Source: Winogradskyella bathintestinalis
GTDB taxonomy: Bacteria; Bacteroidota; Bacteroidia; Flavobacteriales; Flavobacteriaceae
Direction of reading: 5' to 3'
DNA: 64,000 bases
Assembly: GCF_030407435.1 (NCBI RefSeq)
Contig: NZ_JASDDK010000001.1
Location: forward strand, 1,116,001 to 1,180,000
The notes below the pieces were generated by a model. The model ran no database searches and had not been told where the DNA came from. It saw only the letters and a program-made list of their open reading frames with translations. This document shows positions 45,045 through 55,027 of this stretch, one piece after another. How positions within the stretch are numbered: position 1 is the stretch's first letter; each line of letters begins with the position of its first letter. A program made the translations under genes and the position numbers.

Positions 45045-48000
45045 TTAATCAAGGATTATTTTCTGAGATTTGTTTTGAGTAGTATTGGCCAATTGTACAA
45101 TATATACCCCAGCATTTAAATGGCTTACACTTATGGTGTGAACATTAGTAGCACTGTCTAAAACAGTAGAGCTAACAATACGTCCTTGTAGGTCATAAAT
45201 TTTAGCCGTTGTGCTATCTTCTAACTTGCCGGCAACTACAACGGTTTTGTCACTAAGGTTATTATAAATATGTAATGAATTCAAAGTACGAGATGCAGTA
45301 GATAATGTGGTCTCTGAAAAACGTAAATAAAAACGTCCTGTGCCACTTAAATCCGTGTTAGGGGTAAGGGTATAGTCTTCAGAATTTAATAACGTAAAGG
45401 TGTTAGTTACCGTATCTTCTAAATACACCAATACTGTATTAGGCAACGTAGATTCAGCAATATTAAAAGTGACCTGTTGACCCTGTAAAGCATGAACCCC
45501 TAAAGGAATAGAAACCTCGGTATTAAGACTAGCATTATTTATGGTCTGAATTCCCATAGCTACACCTGTATTATCTTCCACTAAATGTGAGTATAAAGAG
45601 AAATCACCGGCAGAACCAAAAATACCAGAGTCATAACCAGGATTAAGTCCTAAAGTGGCTGTATCATTAAAGTAGAAATCGGTATTATACGTTTTTGTAC
45701 TATTTGTAGCTTGTAATCTTAAGTAAGAAATTGACGTTTCTATATTCTGTCTACCAGCGATAAAATCGTCGGTAGATCCAATGGTGCGCATCGCCGGAGT
45801 AAATGTAACCTCTCTAGAAGCAAATTTTGAAGCCACTAAGAAACCTTGTCCTGGAGTAATTAGTGCATTAGGATTATTATCAGAATAGGCCTGATTCCAA
45901 ATTTCCCAGCCATCAGTAGCGTTGCCATTATAACCGTATACTCCACCTTTATCATCCGTAAATAACGTGTTGTTTTCTGCTAAAAATTCAGCTAAATTAA
46001 TATAAGAAGGGTAAGGGTTACCAATAAGATTCCACTCAGGGAAGGTTAGGCCTTCACTTGTAATAGTAATAGGAACTTCTCCTGTATTTATAGTTCCTGT
46101 AAAGGTAAAATTGCCATCATCCGTAGAGGCAGCTCTATAACCAACAGCAGGATCTAGAGTAGCGAATTGAAGTAGAGGATCAACACCGTACGTTACATAG
46201 GTGTTGGCTGGTTTTTCAAAAGGTCCAAAAAGATATTTTAACTCAGTGAGACTTAAAAGTCCATTATCTACAATATTTAAGTTAGTTGCAGCAAATGTTG
46301 TGAATAGTTGTCCGGTAAGTGGTGCAGATATTAAATCGTTACCACCACTACTTGCGTTTGTATTGACGTGTCTACTATAGGTTGTAAGTCCAACTCCGCT
46401 TACAGCATTAGTAATTAAACTAGGGTATTCCTCTGAAGTAGATTCAAGCCTTAATAGACCATTATTAACTAGACCGCCTGAAGTTATAATACTATTAGCG
46501 TTCGCAATATCTAATATGGCGCCAAATTCTATAATCAGATTATTAGTTGAAGTAGGAGATGTAATACTTGTAGTACCAGTCTCTATAGTAATATTATCTA
46601 TTACTCGTGCAATCCCACTTGGATCGGCTGGTGTCCAACCACCGAGAGTATTGTAAACATAGTTTAGCGGAGTCGTTACACAATTAGACGTATGAGAACC
46701 AAGGTTAGAAAAGTCATCTGTACCTAAGGTCGTCCATTCAGTAGCTAAAGTGGTAAAACTTGTAGATCCGCATCCAGAAGGGTCTATTGACACACCTTCA
46801 CAAACAGCAGTATTTCTAACAATCGTTTGATTTTCTGTACTGTAACCTCCCGTAGCAGTAAAAGCGTCTCCTGGGTCGCAACCGATATTACCAATAATGT
46901 CTATAACAACACCATTCTTTTTAAGCACAACCGTGTCGTTTCCATTAAAAAAACAAACATTAGAATTATACGCCGTCCCATTGAATTGTGAGGTATTTTG
47001 CGCTTGTAAAACAATGACATCACCGTTAGCAAGCGATGCTGGGAAAACATTATCAGTGAAATTTTCAGTTTGAGTAGGAGATGAGCTACCATCTGAATAC
47101 AATTCAACAGAATAGTCGGACAACGTGATGATAGTACCTGTGCCATTATATATTTCTAAATATTTATTATTGCCTATATTACTACCTTCAACATATTCAG
47201 AAAAGAATAAATCAGTGGCACCAAAAGATGGAGCTGTTATATTAAAAGAAGTACTGGTTATGTTCGGATAAACATCATCAGCAGCAGTTAATACTAAACC
47301 AGAACCAACTACGGTATGTGCAAGTGATGAAAATGTCGCTATACCATCTATGGCAGTTTCAGTTACTGGCGAACCGGTTAATGTGCCTGTCGACGTAATG
47401 TCTACATCTAAATTATAATCTATATCTAAGTTGCCATTGGCATCTACACCAGAAACCGTTACAGCAGGGCTCATTATGGCATTCAATTCTGTATCTGATG
47501 CTTGTTCTGAAAACACAAGTGCTGTTGCATCCACATCTATAGTTATATTATTACCAACGACGTCTCCTAAAAGGAACGGATCAGCAAGACCTGAACCCGT
47601 TAAATCGGTTTCAAATCCACTAGCACTTTCTTCTATTTGTAACTGAATGATACTTCCGTCAACAATATCTGTTGTATTTAAGTAAATTCCTAAAACAAAT
47701 TCTAAAGACGCTCCGTCTGTAATGCTGATAGGTATATCAAATTCCAAAATAATCTCTGAGTCTGTAATGGTAGTAGTAGGAGTATAATCAATTAAGTTGT
47801 CATCATATAACGTGATACCTTGTATATGGTCAGTCCAATCTGCCGTGTTGTTTGGGCCTGGCACAAAACGCATGGTAGTTACATTTGTTGGTGCATTATC
47901 AGCTGTACCTTGATCTTGTATAACAAATCCAAAAGCATCTTCGGCAGTACCACTCGTAGTGACATCAGCAGCTATAATTGGTGTTAATAATTCGATTTGA

Positions 48001-50132
48001 GTGGAAGGTGCGAATACTTCAGTATCTATATCTAAAGCATTATAGATATCAATATTTTGTAAGCGCCAGTCTTCTGCACCACCACCAAAGTTCATATCAT
48101 ATTTAAAAGCTAAATAAGCTGTACCTGTAATGCTTGATGCATCTACAGAAGTAACAGAAGCAGTAGATAAACTTCCACTAGAAGAAGTGTTATTCGGATC
48201 AAAGCTAAGTGCGGTCCAAGTAGCTGTGGTAGGATCTCCGCCTGTATAATCTGTTGAGTATAGTAATTCAAATTCACCTGGTGTATTAGTTGCGTTTCCA
48301 TAACGTTCTCGGGTCGTAACATCAATGTTTACTGACTCGTAAGTGTCAAAATCGATGGAGAAATTTGAGATTAACCAATCTGTATCATCTGAGCCAGGGA
48401 ATCCGTTTATTGCATATTCACCTCCAGAACAAATCCATTCATCATTTCCTGCTTCGTCAAAAGGAGTCCACTCTGCTGTACCACAATTAGAGAAATCTTC
48501 ATTATATGGTAGTGTAATTGGTGGTGCCACATCATTATTTGTAATAGTAAGTGTGAATGTACTGTTTGAACCTGAGACAGCACTGCTGCCACCAATTATA
48601 CTTTGTATTTCAAAAGTTAAAGTCTCATTAGCTTCAAGAAGAGCGTCATCGGTAACGGTTAAGGTAACAATTTGATTTATTGCAGATCCACTAAGAAATG
48701 TTACAGTTTGAGTTGTGTAACCATTAATATCAGCAGCATCTCCGTCACCACCAATAAGAACCACATCAAAACTTGTTGCAGTGGCAACTTCGTTAATAAT
48801 TGTAAATTCTAAACCATAAGTACCAACATCTTCTGAAACAGAGGCGAAGCTTGATACAAATTCTACAGTTGTTGGGAAATCATTATTTGTTATCGTTAAA
48901 TCAAAAGCGTTGTTTGTACCAACAGCGGCACTATTTCCTCCAGCGACATTTTGAATTTCAAATGTAAACACTTCATCAGGTTCTATAATAGCATCATCAG
49001 TGACTGTAATAGTAACTGTTACATCTGTAGTTGAACTTCCTGGAAACGTTTCAGATTGTGTCGTGTAAGAATCTATATCGACAGCATCACCTGAAGTTAA
49101 TACCACATCAAATGTTGTTGCGGCAATATCTTCATTGGCAATTTCTATAACTAAATCATAAGTACCTGCACTTTCAGGGACAGAAGCAGATGTTGAGCTA
49201 AATTGTACTTTAGTACTAGCAAGGGTATCGAAATCACCAATTAAAGCTGTGCTCATATAACACGTGTCTGTATCATTATATTCGTAAACAGCAACATGAT
49301 ACGTTTCATTTTGAGTTAATCCAGTAACGTCTACTGATGTTCCAGAGCCATTATAAACCACATAGTTTCCGGTTCCTAATTCTGTTCCAGATGCAAATGC
49401 TGCTTCATCAGTATAGTCAGTTCCACTTATAGGTGTAAAATCAACGGTGGCACCTGCTTTCATAATTACAATTACATTGTCACCATTGCCACGTGTCCAT
49501 GATAAGGTTGATGAGTTCGTTGTGACACTAGATGCGGAAAATGTCGTTGCTGCCGTTGTTGGGGCTGTACAAGTGGGGGCAGCAATACCTTCAAGCATGA
49601 AATTGTCTAAACCAGCATAATCACCTCCGTTTTGAGTAACTCTGATTTCTAAACCTACTGAATTAGTTCCATCTGGTATGCTGAGAGTTTGAGTTAAGTA
49701 TCCGTTTGTTGAGTAATTACTAGACCCATCAACTAATTTAATCTCTGATTGATATAAGCCATCTAAGATAACTGTATAATAGAGATCATCGCCATTATCA
49801 AATGCAATTATTTCATAATCGAATTTAATTGAAATAGAAGTGTAGTCAGAAACGGAAATATCACTAAATGTAATACTCTCTCCAGATGAACTTCCACAAT
49901 TTCCATTTAAATCTGCAATTCCCCAAAATTGAGATCCTGCCGAAGGGTTTATATCATTTAATACAGCCGAATAATCCCATCGGTCAGATCCAGAAGTACA
50001 TGCTGGGGTGGAAAACGTTGTAGCCCAGGTGTCTGATGTGTTTTGTTCAAAACCTTGGTAAGCAATAATGGTCTGCCCAAAGCCAAAATTTCCTATTAAA
50101 AGGAGTAATAATAAAGTGTAAAAGTGTTTCAT
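45045..50132 (-). CDS. Giant type IX-secreted protein with Calx-beta and lamin-tail domains
   Basis: This 1695-residue extracellular protein has a signal peptide (cleaved after NFGFG near residue 19). An Asp-rich jelly-roll-like region (20-185) and a fibronectin-III-like module (about 190-300) follow. Two Calx-beta repeats lie at about 303-415 and 417-534 (VPESAGTYDLVIEI and VSEDVGTYGLEFTI). Further beta-rich modules precede a lamin-tail domain (about 972-1100, FFSEYVEGSNIGNNKYLEIY). The C-terminus (about 1617-1695, KIYDLQGRIVSS ... QLANTTQNKSQKIILD) is a type A sorting domain for the type IX secretion system. Probable roles are adhesion or surface structure. No hydrolase motif is visible. 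Confidence 0.88.
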   Translation of the reverse strand: MKHFYTLLLLLLIGNFGFGQTIIAYQGFEQNTSDTWATTFSTPACTSGSDRWDYSAVLNDINPSAGSQFWGIADLNGNCGSSSGESITFSDISVSDYTSISIKFDYEIIAFDNGDDLYYTVILDGLYQSEIKLVDGSSNYSTNGYLTQTLSIPDGTNSVGLEIRVTQNGGDYAGLDNFMLEGIAAPTCTAPTTAATTFSASSVTTNSSTLSWTRGNGDNVIVIMKAGATVDFTPISGTDYTDEAAFASGTELGTGNYVVYNGSGTSVDVTGLTQNETYHVAVYEYNDTDTCYMSTALIGDFDTLASTKVQFSSTSASVPESAGTYDLVIEIANEDIAATTFDVVLTSGDAVDIDSYTTQSETFPGSSTTDVTVTITVTDDAIIEPDEVFTFEIQNVAGGNSAAVGTNNAFDLTITNNDFPTTVEFVSSFASVSEDVGTYGLEFTIINEVATATSFDVVLIGGDGDAADINGYTTQTVTFLSGSAINQIVTLTVTDDALLEANETLTFEIQSIIGGSSAVSGSNSTFTLTITNNDVAPPITLPYNEDFSNCGTAEWTPFDEAGNDEWICSGGEYAINGFPGSDDTDWLISNFSIDFDTYESVNIDVTTRERYGNATNTPGEFELLYSTDYTGGDPTTATWTALSFDPNNTSSSGSLSTASVTSVDASSITGTAYLAFKYDMNFGGGAEDWRLQNIDIYNALDIDTEVFAPSTQIELLTPIIAADVTTSGTAEDAFGFVIQDQGTADNAPTNVTTMRFVPGPNNTADWTDHIQGITLYDDNLIDYTPTTTITDSEIILEFDIPISITDGASLEFVLGIYLNTTDIVDGSIIQLQIEESASGFETDLTGSGLADPFLLGDVVGNNITIDVDATALVFSEQASDTELNAIMSPAVTVSGVDANGNLDIDYNLDVDITSTGTLTGSPVTETAIDGIATFSSLAHTVVGSGLVLTAADDVYPNITSTSFNITAPSFGATDLFFSEYVEGSNIGNNKYLEIYNGTGTIITLSDYSVELYSDGSSSPTQTENFTDNVFPASLANGDVIVLQAQNTSQFNGTAYNSNVCFFNGNDTVVLKKNGVVIDIIGNIGCDPGDAFTATGGYSTENQTIVRNTAVCEGVSIDPSGCGSTSFTTLATEWTTLGTDDFSNLGSHTSNCVTTPLNYVYNTLGGWTPADPSGIARVIDNITIETGTTSITSPTSTNNLIIEFGAILDIANANSIITSGGLVNNGLLRLESTSEEYPSLITNAVSGVGLTTYSRHVNTNASSGGNDLISAPLTGQLFTTFAATNLNIVDNGLLSLTELKYLFGPFEKPANTYVTYGVDPLLQFATLDPAVGYRAASTDDGNFTFTGTINTGEVPITITSEGLTFPEWNLIGNPYPSYINLAEFLAENNTLFTDDKGGVYGYNGNATDGWEIWNQAYSDNNPNALITPGQGFLVASKFASREVTFTPAMRTIGSTDDFIAGRQNIETSISYLRLQATNSTKTYNTDFYFNDTATLGLNPGYDSGIFGSAGDFSLYSHLVEDNTGVAMGIQTINNASLNTEVSIPLGVHALQGQQVTFNIAESTLPNTVLVYLEDTVTNTFTLLNSEDYTLTPNTDLSGTGRFYLRFSETTLSTASRTLNSLHIYNNLSDKTVVVAGKLEDSTTAKIYDLQGRIVSSTVLDSATNVHTISVSHLNAGVYIVQLANTTQNKSQKIILD

Positions 50133-50868
50133 AATAATGAGTTTTTATCAATAGCAATTAGAGGGTTGTGTAAAACGCTGCCGTGCAAAAATACTAAAAT
50201 TTTAAATTTGTGTGTTTCACAATCAAAATGTTGATTAATTTTTGATGTAAGTCGATGTGCCGTATAAGTGGGTTAATCTGCTTAAGGTCACAAATATATA
50301 AATATTATTGCGATACAGTCAACGAGGTTCAATAAAAAAAAATAATTAAAAACACGATAAAATGTTGTTAAATTCGTTAAACTGTATGTTTTGTAAAAGA
50401 AATACAGAGGAGACTAATTTGAAAGGGGATTCTTATGTGATATTATTTTTTAGGCTTCAGGTTAAAATTAGTCGTGTAATGAAGTTTAACAGTGCTAAAA
50501 TAGTTTCTATGATATTAATACATGTTGTCCGAAGTTCTTAATAGTTATGGTTAATACATTTTAAGTCAAAGTATCTTCGTTAAAAAATTTTGATATTTAT
50601 ATTATATATGGTAAACACCTAAATGAATTTTTATTAATTTCTCGATCACTAAGTATTAATAATTAACTATTTTTGCAACTTTTATTAGAAGCTAAATTGT
50701 AGTATGAAGTTTATTTGCTGATAAGCTTCCTGTTCAAATAACATGTATTATTAGGTGGTTGGCTTTTTGTTTTTGGTAATTTAAATGAAGTGTACATTAC
50801 AAATATAATAGACTTAACTGTATAAAGTTATATAATATATTATATGAAATTTTCAATATTTTTGAGCT
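50133..50868. other. Long AT-rich intergenic region
   Basis: These 736 bases separate the divergent giant-protein gene and the PAPS operon. The left end has CAAAAATA at 50186-50193 (TATTTTTG on the minus strand), a -7 match for the giant-protein gene. The right end has TATTTTTG at 50857-50864 directly before the DUF2061 start. AGGAGACTAATTTGAAAGG at 50408-50426 recurs with one base missing at 53329-53346. I see no gene or structured RNA. Confidence 0.5.
50857..50864 (+). promoter_or_regulatory. Candidate -7 element of the PAPS operon
   Basis: TATTTTTG matches the Bacteroidota -7 consensus and ends only 4 bases before the TTG start of the DUF2061 gene. If it is used, the transcript would be leaderless or nearly so, or translation would start at the later ATG 50902. 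No -33 TTG is seen. Confidence 0.4.
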
Positions 50869-51309
50869 TTGAAATTTAGTAAACGGCATTTGGTCAAAAC
50901 TATGACTTGGCGTATTATAGGGACGTTAGACACCTTTCTGCTTTCATGGTTTATTTCTAATGATGTTTCCATGGGGTTTCTAATCGGTGGTTTTGAATTA
51001 GTGACTAAAATGCTCCTGTATTATGTGCATGAAAGAGTTTGGTTCAAGTCCAAAATAAAATCTTCAAACCGACGTCATATTTTTAAAACATTTTCTTGGC
51101 GTGCAGTAGGCACATTAGATACCATTATTTTAGGTTGGATTATTACAGGAAACCCCATCACAGGATTAAAAATTGGCGGAGCAGAAGTGATAACTAAAAT
51201 GGTTTTGTATTTTGCGCACGAAAAGCTATGGTATCGCATAGATTTTGGCTTAAATCAAAGAAACGAAAGAAAGCGATTAAGCAATTTAAAAAACACAAAA
51301 GAGGTATGA
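50869..51309 (+). CDS. Tandem DUF2061 membrane protein
   Basis: This 146-residue membrane protein consists of two copies of the DUF2061 unit. The first (residues about 4-58) has WRIIGTLDTFLLSWFIS, and the second (about 64-118) has WRAVGTLDTIILGWIIT. Each unit ends in a TKM-L-Y-[VA]HE-[RK]-[VL]W pattern. Each unit has two hydrophobic helices, so four are expected in total. DUF2061 genes recur beside sulfate-activation genes in marine Bacteroidota. A role in sulfate handling is possible but unproven. The start is TTG 50869. The stop overlaps the cysC start (ATGA). Confidence 0.85.
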   Translation: MKFSKRHLVKTMTWRIIGTLDTFLLSWFISNDVSMGFLIGGFELVTKMLLYYVHERVWFKSKIKSSNRRHIFKTFSWRAVGTLDTIILGWIITGNPITGLKIGGAEVITKMVLYFAHEKLWYRIDFGLNQRNERKRLSNLKNTKEV

Positions 51310-51896
51310 GCTCAAATACGGTGAGACACGACTATAAAGTGACCAAAGAAAATCGCCAAAAACAAATGGGGCATCGTTCTTTATTGTTATGGTTTACGGG
51401 GTTGTCGGGCTCAGGAAAATCGACCTTAGCGAATTTGGTGGAGCTAGAATTGCACAAAAAAGGCATTGCAACCTATAGCTTAGATGGTGATAATATTAGA
51501 CAGGGCATTAATAAAGATCTGAGTTTCGCTCCAGAAGACCGTACCGAAAATATAAGACGCATTGCAGAAATAAGTAACCTGATGGTGGACGCAGGTGTGG
51601 TAACTTTAGCGGCCTTTGTGTCTCCGTATATAGCGGATAGAGAAAACATAAAACACATTGTGGGTGCTCCTAATTTTATTGAAATCTATGTCAATACCTC
51701 GCTTGAAGAATGCGAACGTCGAGATGTAAAAGGATTATACAGAAAAGCTAGAGCTGGAGAAATCAAAAATATGACAGGGATTTCAGCACCTTATGAAGCA
51801 CCAATTAATCCGGATATCGAAATTAAAACGGATCACCAAGATATAAACACCTCAGTGCAAACCATTCTAGAGGTTATTATTCAAAAATTAAAATAA
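51306..51896 (+). CDS. cysC: Adenylylsulfate kinase (APS kinase)
   Basis: CysC phosphorylates adenosine 5'-phosphosulfate to PAPS, the sulfate donor for sulfotransferases. The 196-residue protein has the P-loop GLSGSGKST (residues 32-40), the DGDNIRQGINKDLSF substrate motif and the lid-region sequence KGLYRKARAGEIKNMTGI. The start ATG 51306 overlaps the DUF2061 stop by 4 bases and gives MSSNTVRHDYKV, like relatives. An in-frame ATG further upstream, inside the DUF2061 gene, is less likely. Confidence 0.95.
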   Translation: MSSNTVRHDYKVTKENRQKQMGHRSLLLWFTGLSGSGKSTLANLVELELHKKGIATYSLDGDNIRQGINKDLSFAPEDRTENIRRIAEISNLMVDAGVVTLAAFVSPYIADRENIKHIVGAPNFIEIYVNTSLEECERRDVKGLYRKARAGEIKNMTGISAPYEAPINPDIEIKTDHQDINTSVQTILEVIIQKLK

Positions 51897-51901
51897 AAAA
51901 C

Positions 51902-52807
51902 ATGAGTAATTACGTAATTAATCATTTAAAAGAATTAGAATCGGAAGCTATTTTTGTAATAAGAGAGATTGCTGCACAATTCGAAAATCCCGTACTGTTA
52001 TTTTCAGGCGGAAAAGATTCCATTTTGTTGACGCACTTAGCAAAAAAAGCGTTCTTTCCTGCAAAAATACCATTTCCTTTAATTCATATTGATACAGGAC
52101 ACAATTTTCCGGAGACGATTGCTTTTAGAGATGCCTTGGTTGAAAAACTTGGTGTAAAACTTATTGTAGGCTCTGTACAAGAAGCGATTGATAAAGGACG
52201 TGCTAAAGAAGAAACTGGTGCTGATGCCTCGCGTAATTCACTTCAAATTGTTTCGTTATTAGATACTTTAGAAGAATATAAAGTAGATGCTGCTATGGGT
52301 GGCGCAAGACGTGACGAAGAAAAAGCACGTGCTAAAGAGCGTTTCTTCTCGCACCGAGATGAATTTGGACAATGGGATCCTAAAAATCAAAGACCAGAAT
52401 TATGGAACCTATTCAACGGTCGTAAAAATTATGGTGAGCATTTTAGAGTATTCCCAATTTCTAACTGGACAGAAATGGACGTTTGGGAATATATTAAATT
52501 AGAAAATATTGAGTTACCATCATTGTATTTTTCACATCAGCGCGATTGTGTGATTAGAGATGGTGTGATTTTAGCAAATTCAGAATTTATTAAATTAAAG
52601 GAAAATGAAGAGGTGGTGAATATGACCATCCGTTACCGTACTTGTGGAGATATGCCAATTACGGGAGCCGTAGAATCTGAAGCAGATAATTTAGATAAGA
52701 TTATTGAAGAAATTGCAACAACAAGAACGACAGAACGTGGTGGACGTGCAGATGATAAACGTGCAGAAACAGCCATGGAAGATCGTAAAAAACAAGGGTA
52801 CTTTTAA
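51902..52807 (+). CDS. cysD: Sulfate adenylyltransferase subunit 2
   Basis: CysD is the catalytic subunit of ATP sulfurylase, which with the GTPase CysN makes APS from sulfate and ATP. The PP-loop motif LFSGGKDSILL is near residue 34. Further family segments are HIDTGHNFPET, GGARRDEEKARAKERFFS and RYRTCGDMPITGAVES. Length (301 residues) is standard. It starts 5 bases after cysC. The usual partner cysN follows only after an unusual 893-base interval with a tandem repeat. Confidence 0.96.
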   Translation: MSNYVINHLKELESEAIFVIREIAAQFENPVLLFSGGKDSILLTHLAKKAFFPAKIPFPLIHIDTGHNFPETIAFRDALVEKLGVKLIVGSVQEAIDKGRAKEETGADASRNSLQIVSLLDTLEEYKVDAAMGGARRDEEKARAKERFFSHRDEFGQWDPKNQRPELWNLFNGRKNYGEHFRVFPISNWTEMDVWEYIKLENIELPSLYFSHQRDCVIRDGVILANSEFIKLKENEEVVNMTIRYRTCGDMPITGAVESEADNLDKIIEEIATTRTTERGGRADDKRAETAMEDRKKQGYF

Positions 52808-53649
52808 AACATAAGAAAATAGAGGTTAGAACCTAGAATATAGACTTTTTTGAGTGCTATTCTAAGGTTGAATTTTTATAAGAATTTAACGGCTGAACAA
52901 TAGGAACGGTTTGTTTATGCTGTTTTAAAATGAGTTGCAAACTTTACCAAATGCCAAAACAACCTAACAATTATTTTACGTAAAAAATGATTTGAAGCGA
53001 AGGGGGTAAACAAAAATATCAGGAAATAGATTACATTAATGAAAACATATTATAAATATAAATTTAAGTGATTTTAAGAAAACGGCAGACCATTTTTGTG
53101 CCGTAGTAAAAGAAATTTTTAGGAAAATAATTTTCAGTTATGATTTTTTTGTTTCGTTTTTTGATCAAGCAAAAAATGAAAAAAGTGAAAAGGGAAGATA
53201 AATTTTGAAGTTTTACACAAACTATAAATCAATTTTTAGAAAACAAAAAAGAATAGAAGTTAGAGTCTAGAATATCGCCATTTTTGAGTGCTATTCCGCG
53301 AGGTCGGTTTTAAATCAAGAACCTGTTTAGGAGACAATTTGAAAGGTAGCTTATATAGTTTTAAAAGGGTGCAAATTTCACCAAATGCCAAACTAACCTA
53401 ACAATTATTTTACGTGAAAAATGATTTGAAGCGAAGGGGTAAACAAAAATATCAGGAAACAGATGACATTAATGAAAACATATTATAAATATAAATTGAA
53501 GTAATTTAAAGAAAACGGCAGACCATTTTTGTGCCGTAGTAAAAGAAATTTTTAGGAAAATAATTTTCAGTTATGATTTTTTTGTTTCGTTTTTTGATCA
53601 AGCAAAAAATGAAAAAATAAAAAAGAATATGAAGTTTTAAGTAGTCACA
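52808..53649. repeat. 434-base tandem duplication between cysD and cysN
   Basis: Two copies with a period of 434 bases are seen (for example GTTAGA at 52825 and 53259, and ATGATTTGAAGCGAAGGGG at 52988 and 53422). The 3' halves are nearly identical for about 200 bases. The middle of the copies diverges. Each copy contains a hairpin ACGGCA...TGCCGT and a second imperfect stem TTTCGTTTTTTG...CAAAAAATGAAA. No credible gene is present; a 20-codon frame near the second stem looks accidental. Confidence 0.85.
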
Positions 53650-53700
53650 ATGATATTAGACTTGCTAAAACGTACCAGACAAAAGAAAACAAACAACACC

Positions 53701-54957
53701 ATGAAATACCAAGACATAGAATTACTAAGATTCACAACAGCCGGAAGTGTAGATGACGGAAAAAGTACACTAATAGGGCGCTTATTGTATGATAGTAAAT
53801 CAATTTTTCAAGATCAATTAGATGCTGTGGAAGAGTCAAGCAAATCAAAAGGATTTGATTATGTGGATTTGTCTTTACTTACAGACGGTTTAAAATCTGA
53901 GCGCGAACAAGGCATCACCATCGATGTGGCGTATCGTTATTTCGCCACTCCAAAACGTAAATTTATAATCGCAGATACTCCTGGTCATATACAGTACACG
54001 CGTAATATGGTGACGGGTGCATCAACAGCTAATTTGGCCATTATACTAATAGATGCTAGAAAAGGGATGCTAGAGCAAACCCATCGTCATGCTTTTATTG
54101 CGTCGTTGTTACGTATCCCGCATGCCATAGTATGTGTGAATAAAATGGATTTGGTGGATTATAGTGAAGAGGTGTATAATAACATCGTTTCCGATTTTAA
54201 GACGTTTTCGTCTAAGTTGGGCATTAAAGATATTCAGTTTATTCCTATTTCGGCTTTAAATGGCGATAATGTGGTGAATCGTTCAGAGCACATGGATTGG
54301 TATCAAGGGAGTACGCTGATGTACCACTTGGAAACCGTGCATATTTCAAGCGATCATAATTTGGTCGATTGCCGTTTCCCAATTCAATCGGTAATTCGTC
54401 CTCATACATTAGAAAACCAAGATTATAGAGGTTTCGCTGGTCGTATTGACGGTGGAGTGTTTAAACCTGGCGATAAAGTGAAATCCTTGCCTTCGGGATT
54501 TGTCTCTACAATTAAAACGATTGAGCTTAACGGAGAGCAAATTCAAGAAGCTTTTGCACCAATGTCGGTAACGATGACCTTGGAAGATGAAATAGACAAT
54601 AGCCGAGGAGATATGATTGTGCGTGAGAATAATGTGCCAGAAATCAGTCAAGATTTAGAGGTGTTAGTGACATGGATGAGCACAAAACCAATTCAGGCAC
54701 GTACCAAAGTGGTCATTAAACACACAACTAATGAATCTATTGGTATGCTTAAGGAATTAAAATACAAAATAGATATTAATACCTTGCATAGAATAGAAGG
54801 TATTGATAAGGTGGAGATGAATGATATAGCAAGGGTGTCTATTAGAACCGCTAAGCCTATATTTTATGATGCCTATAAGAAAAATCGTCAAACCGGAAGT
54901 ATTATTATTATAGATGAACAAACCAATGAAACCATTGGTGCTGGGATGATTATTTAA
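53701..54957 (+). CDS. cysN: Sulfate adenylyltransferase subunit 1 (GTPase)
   Basis: CysN is the GTPase subunit that drives ATP sulfurylase. GTPase motifs are G1 GSVDDGKST (residues 15-23 from ATG 53701), the switch region EREQGITID, G3 DTPGH and G4 NKMD. EF-Tu-like beta-barrel domains follow. At 418 residues it is the short form, without a fused APS kinase, which fits the separate cysC. The frame extends 17 codons upstream to ATG 53650, but MKYQDIELLRFTTAGSVDDG resembles family starts better. The gene follows the 434-base tandem repeat and is followed by the octamer array. Confidence 0.94.
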   Translation: MKYQDIELLRFTTAGSVDDGKSTLIGRLLYDSKSIFQDQLDAVEESSKSKGFDYVDLSLLTDGLKSEREQGITIDVAYRYFATPKRKFIIADTPGHIQYTRNMVTGASTANLAIILIDARKGMLEQTHRHAFIASLLRIPHAIVCVNKMDLVDYSEEVYNNIVSDFKTFSSKLGIKDIQFIPISALNGDNVVNRSEHMDWYQGSTLMYHLETVHISSDHNLVDCRFPIQSVIRPHTLENQDYRGFAGRIDGGVFKPGDKVKSLPSGFVSTIKTIELNGEQIQEAFAPMSVTMTLEDEIDNSRGDMIVRENNVPEISQDLEVLVTWMSTKPIQARTKVVIKHTTNESIGMLKELKYKIDINTLHRIEGIDKVEMNDIARVSIRTAKPIFYDAYKKNRQTGSIIIIDEQTNETIGAGMII

Positions 54958-54997
54958 TGGTGATGCGGTGAAATAGTGATGCGATGATGCGGTGAAT
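54958..54997 (+). repeat. Left octamer array of the four-helix-bundle cassette
   Basis: Five 8-base units follow the cysN stop directly: TGGTGATG, CGGTGAAA, TAGTGATG, CGATGATG, CGGTGAAT. A matching array in inverse orientation lies at 55413-55452. Confidence 0.8.
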
Positions 54998-55027
54998 CTT
55001 TAAAATAGGAATTTTAAAATTTTAATA

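Noticed and set aside
53140-53205. A 20-codon frame (beginning MIFLFRFLIKQKMKK) inside the 434-base repeat
   Set aside because: It coincides with the stem-forming TTTCGTTTTTTG/CAAAAAATGAAA sequence and lacks a binding site. RNA or DNA structure explains it better than coding.
52808-53649. CRISPR array or IS element in the cysD-cysN gap
   Set aside because: There are only two long units without regularly spaced short repeats and spacers, no transposase frame and no matching terminal inverted repeats.
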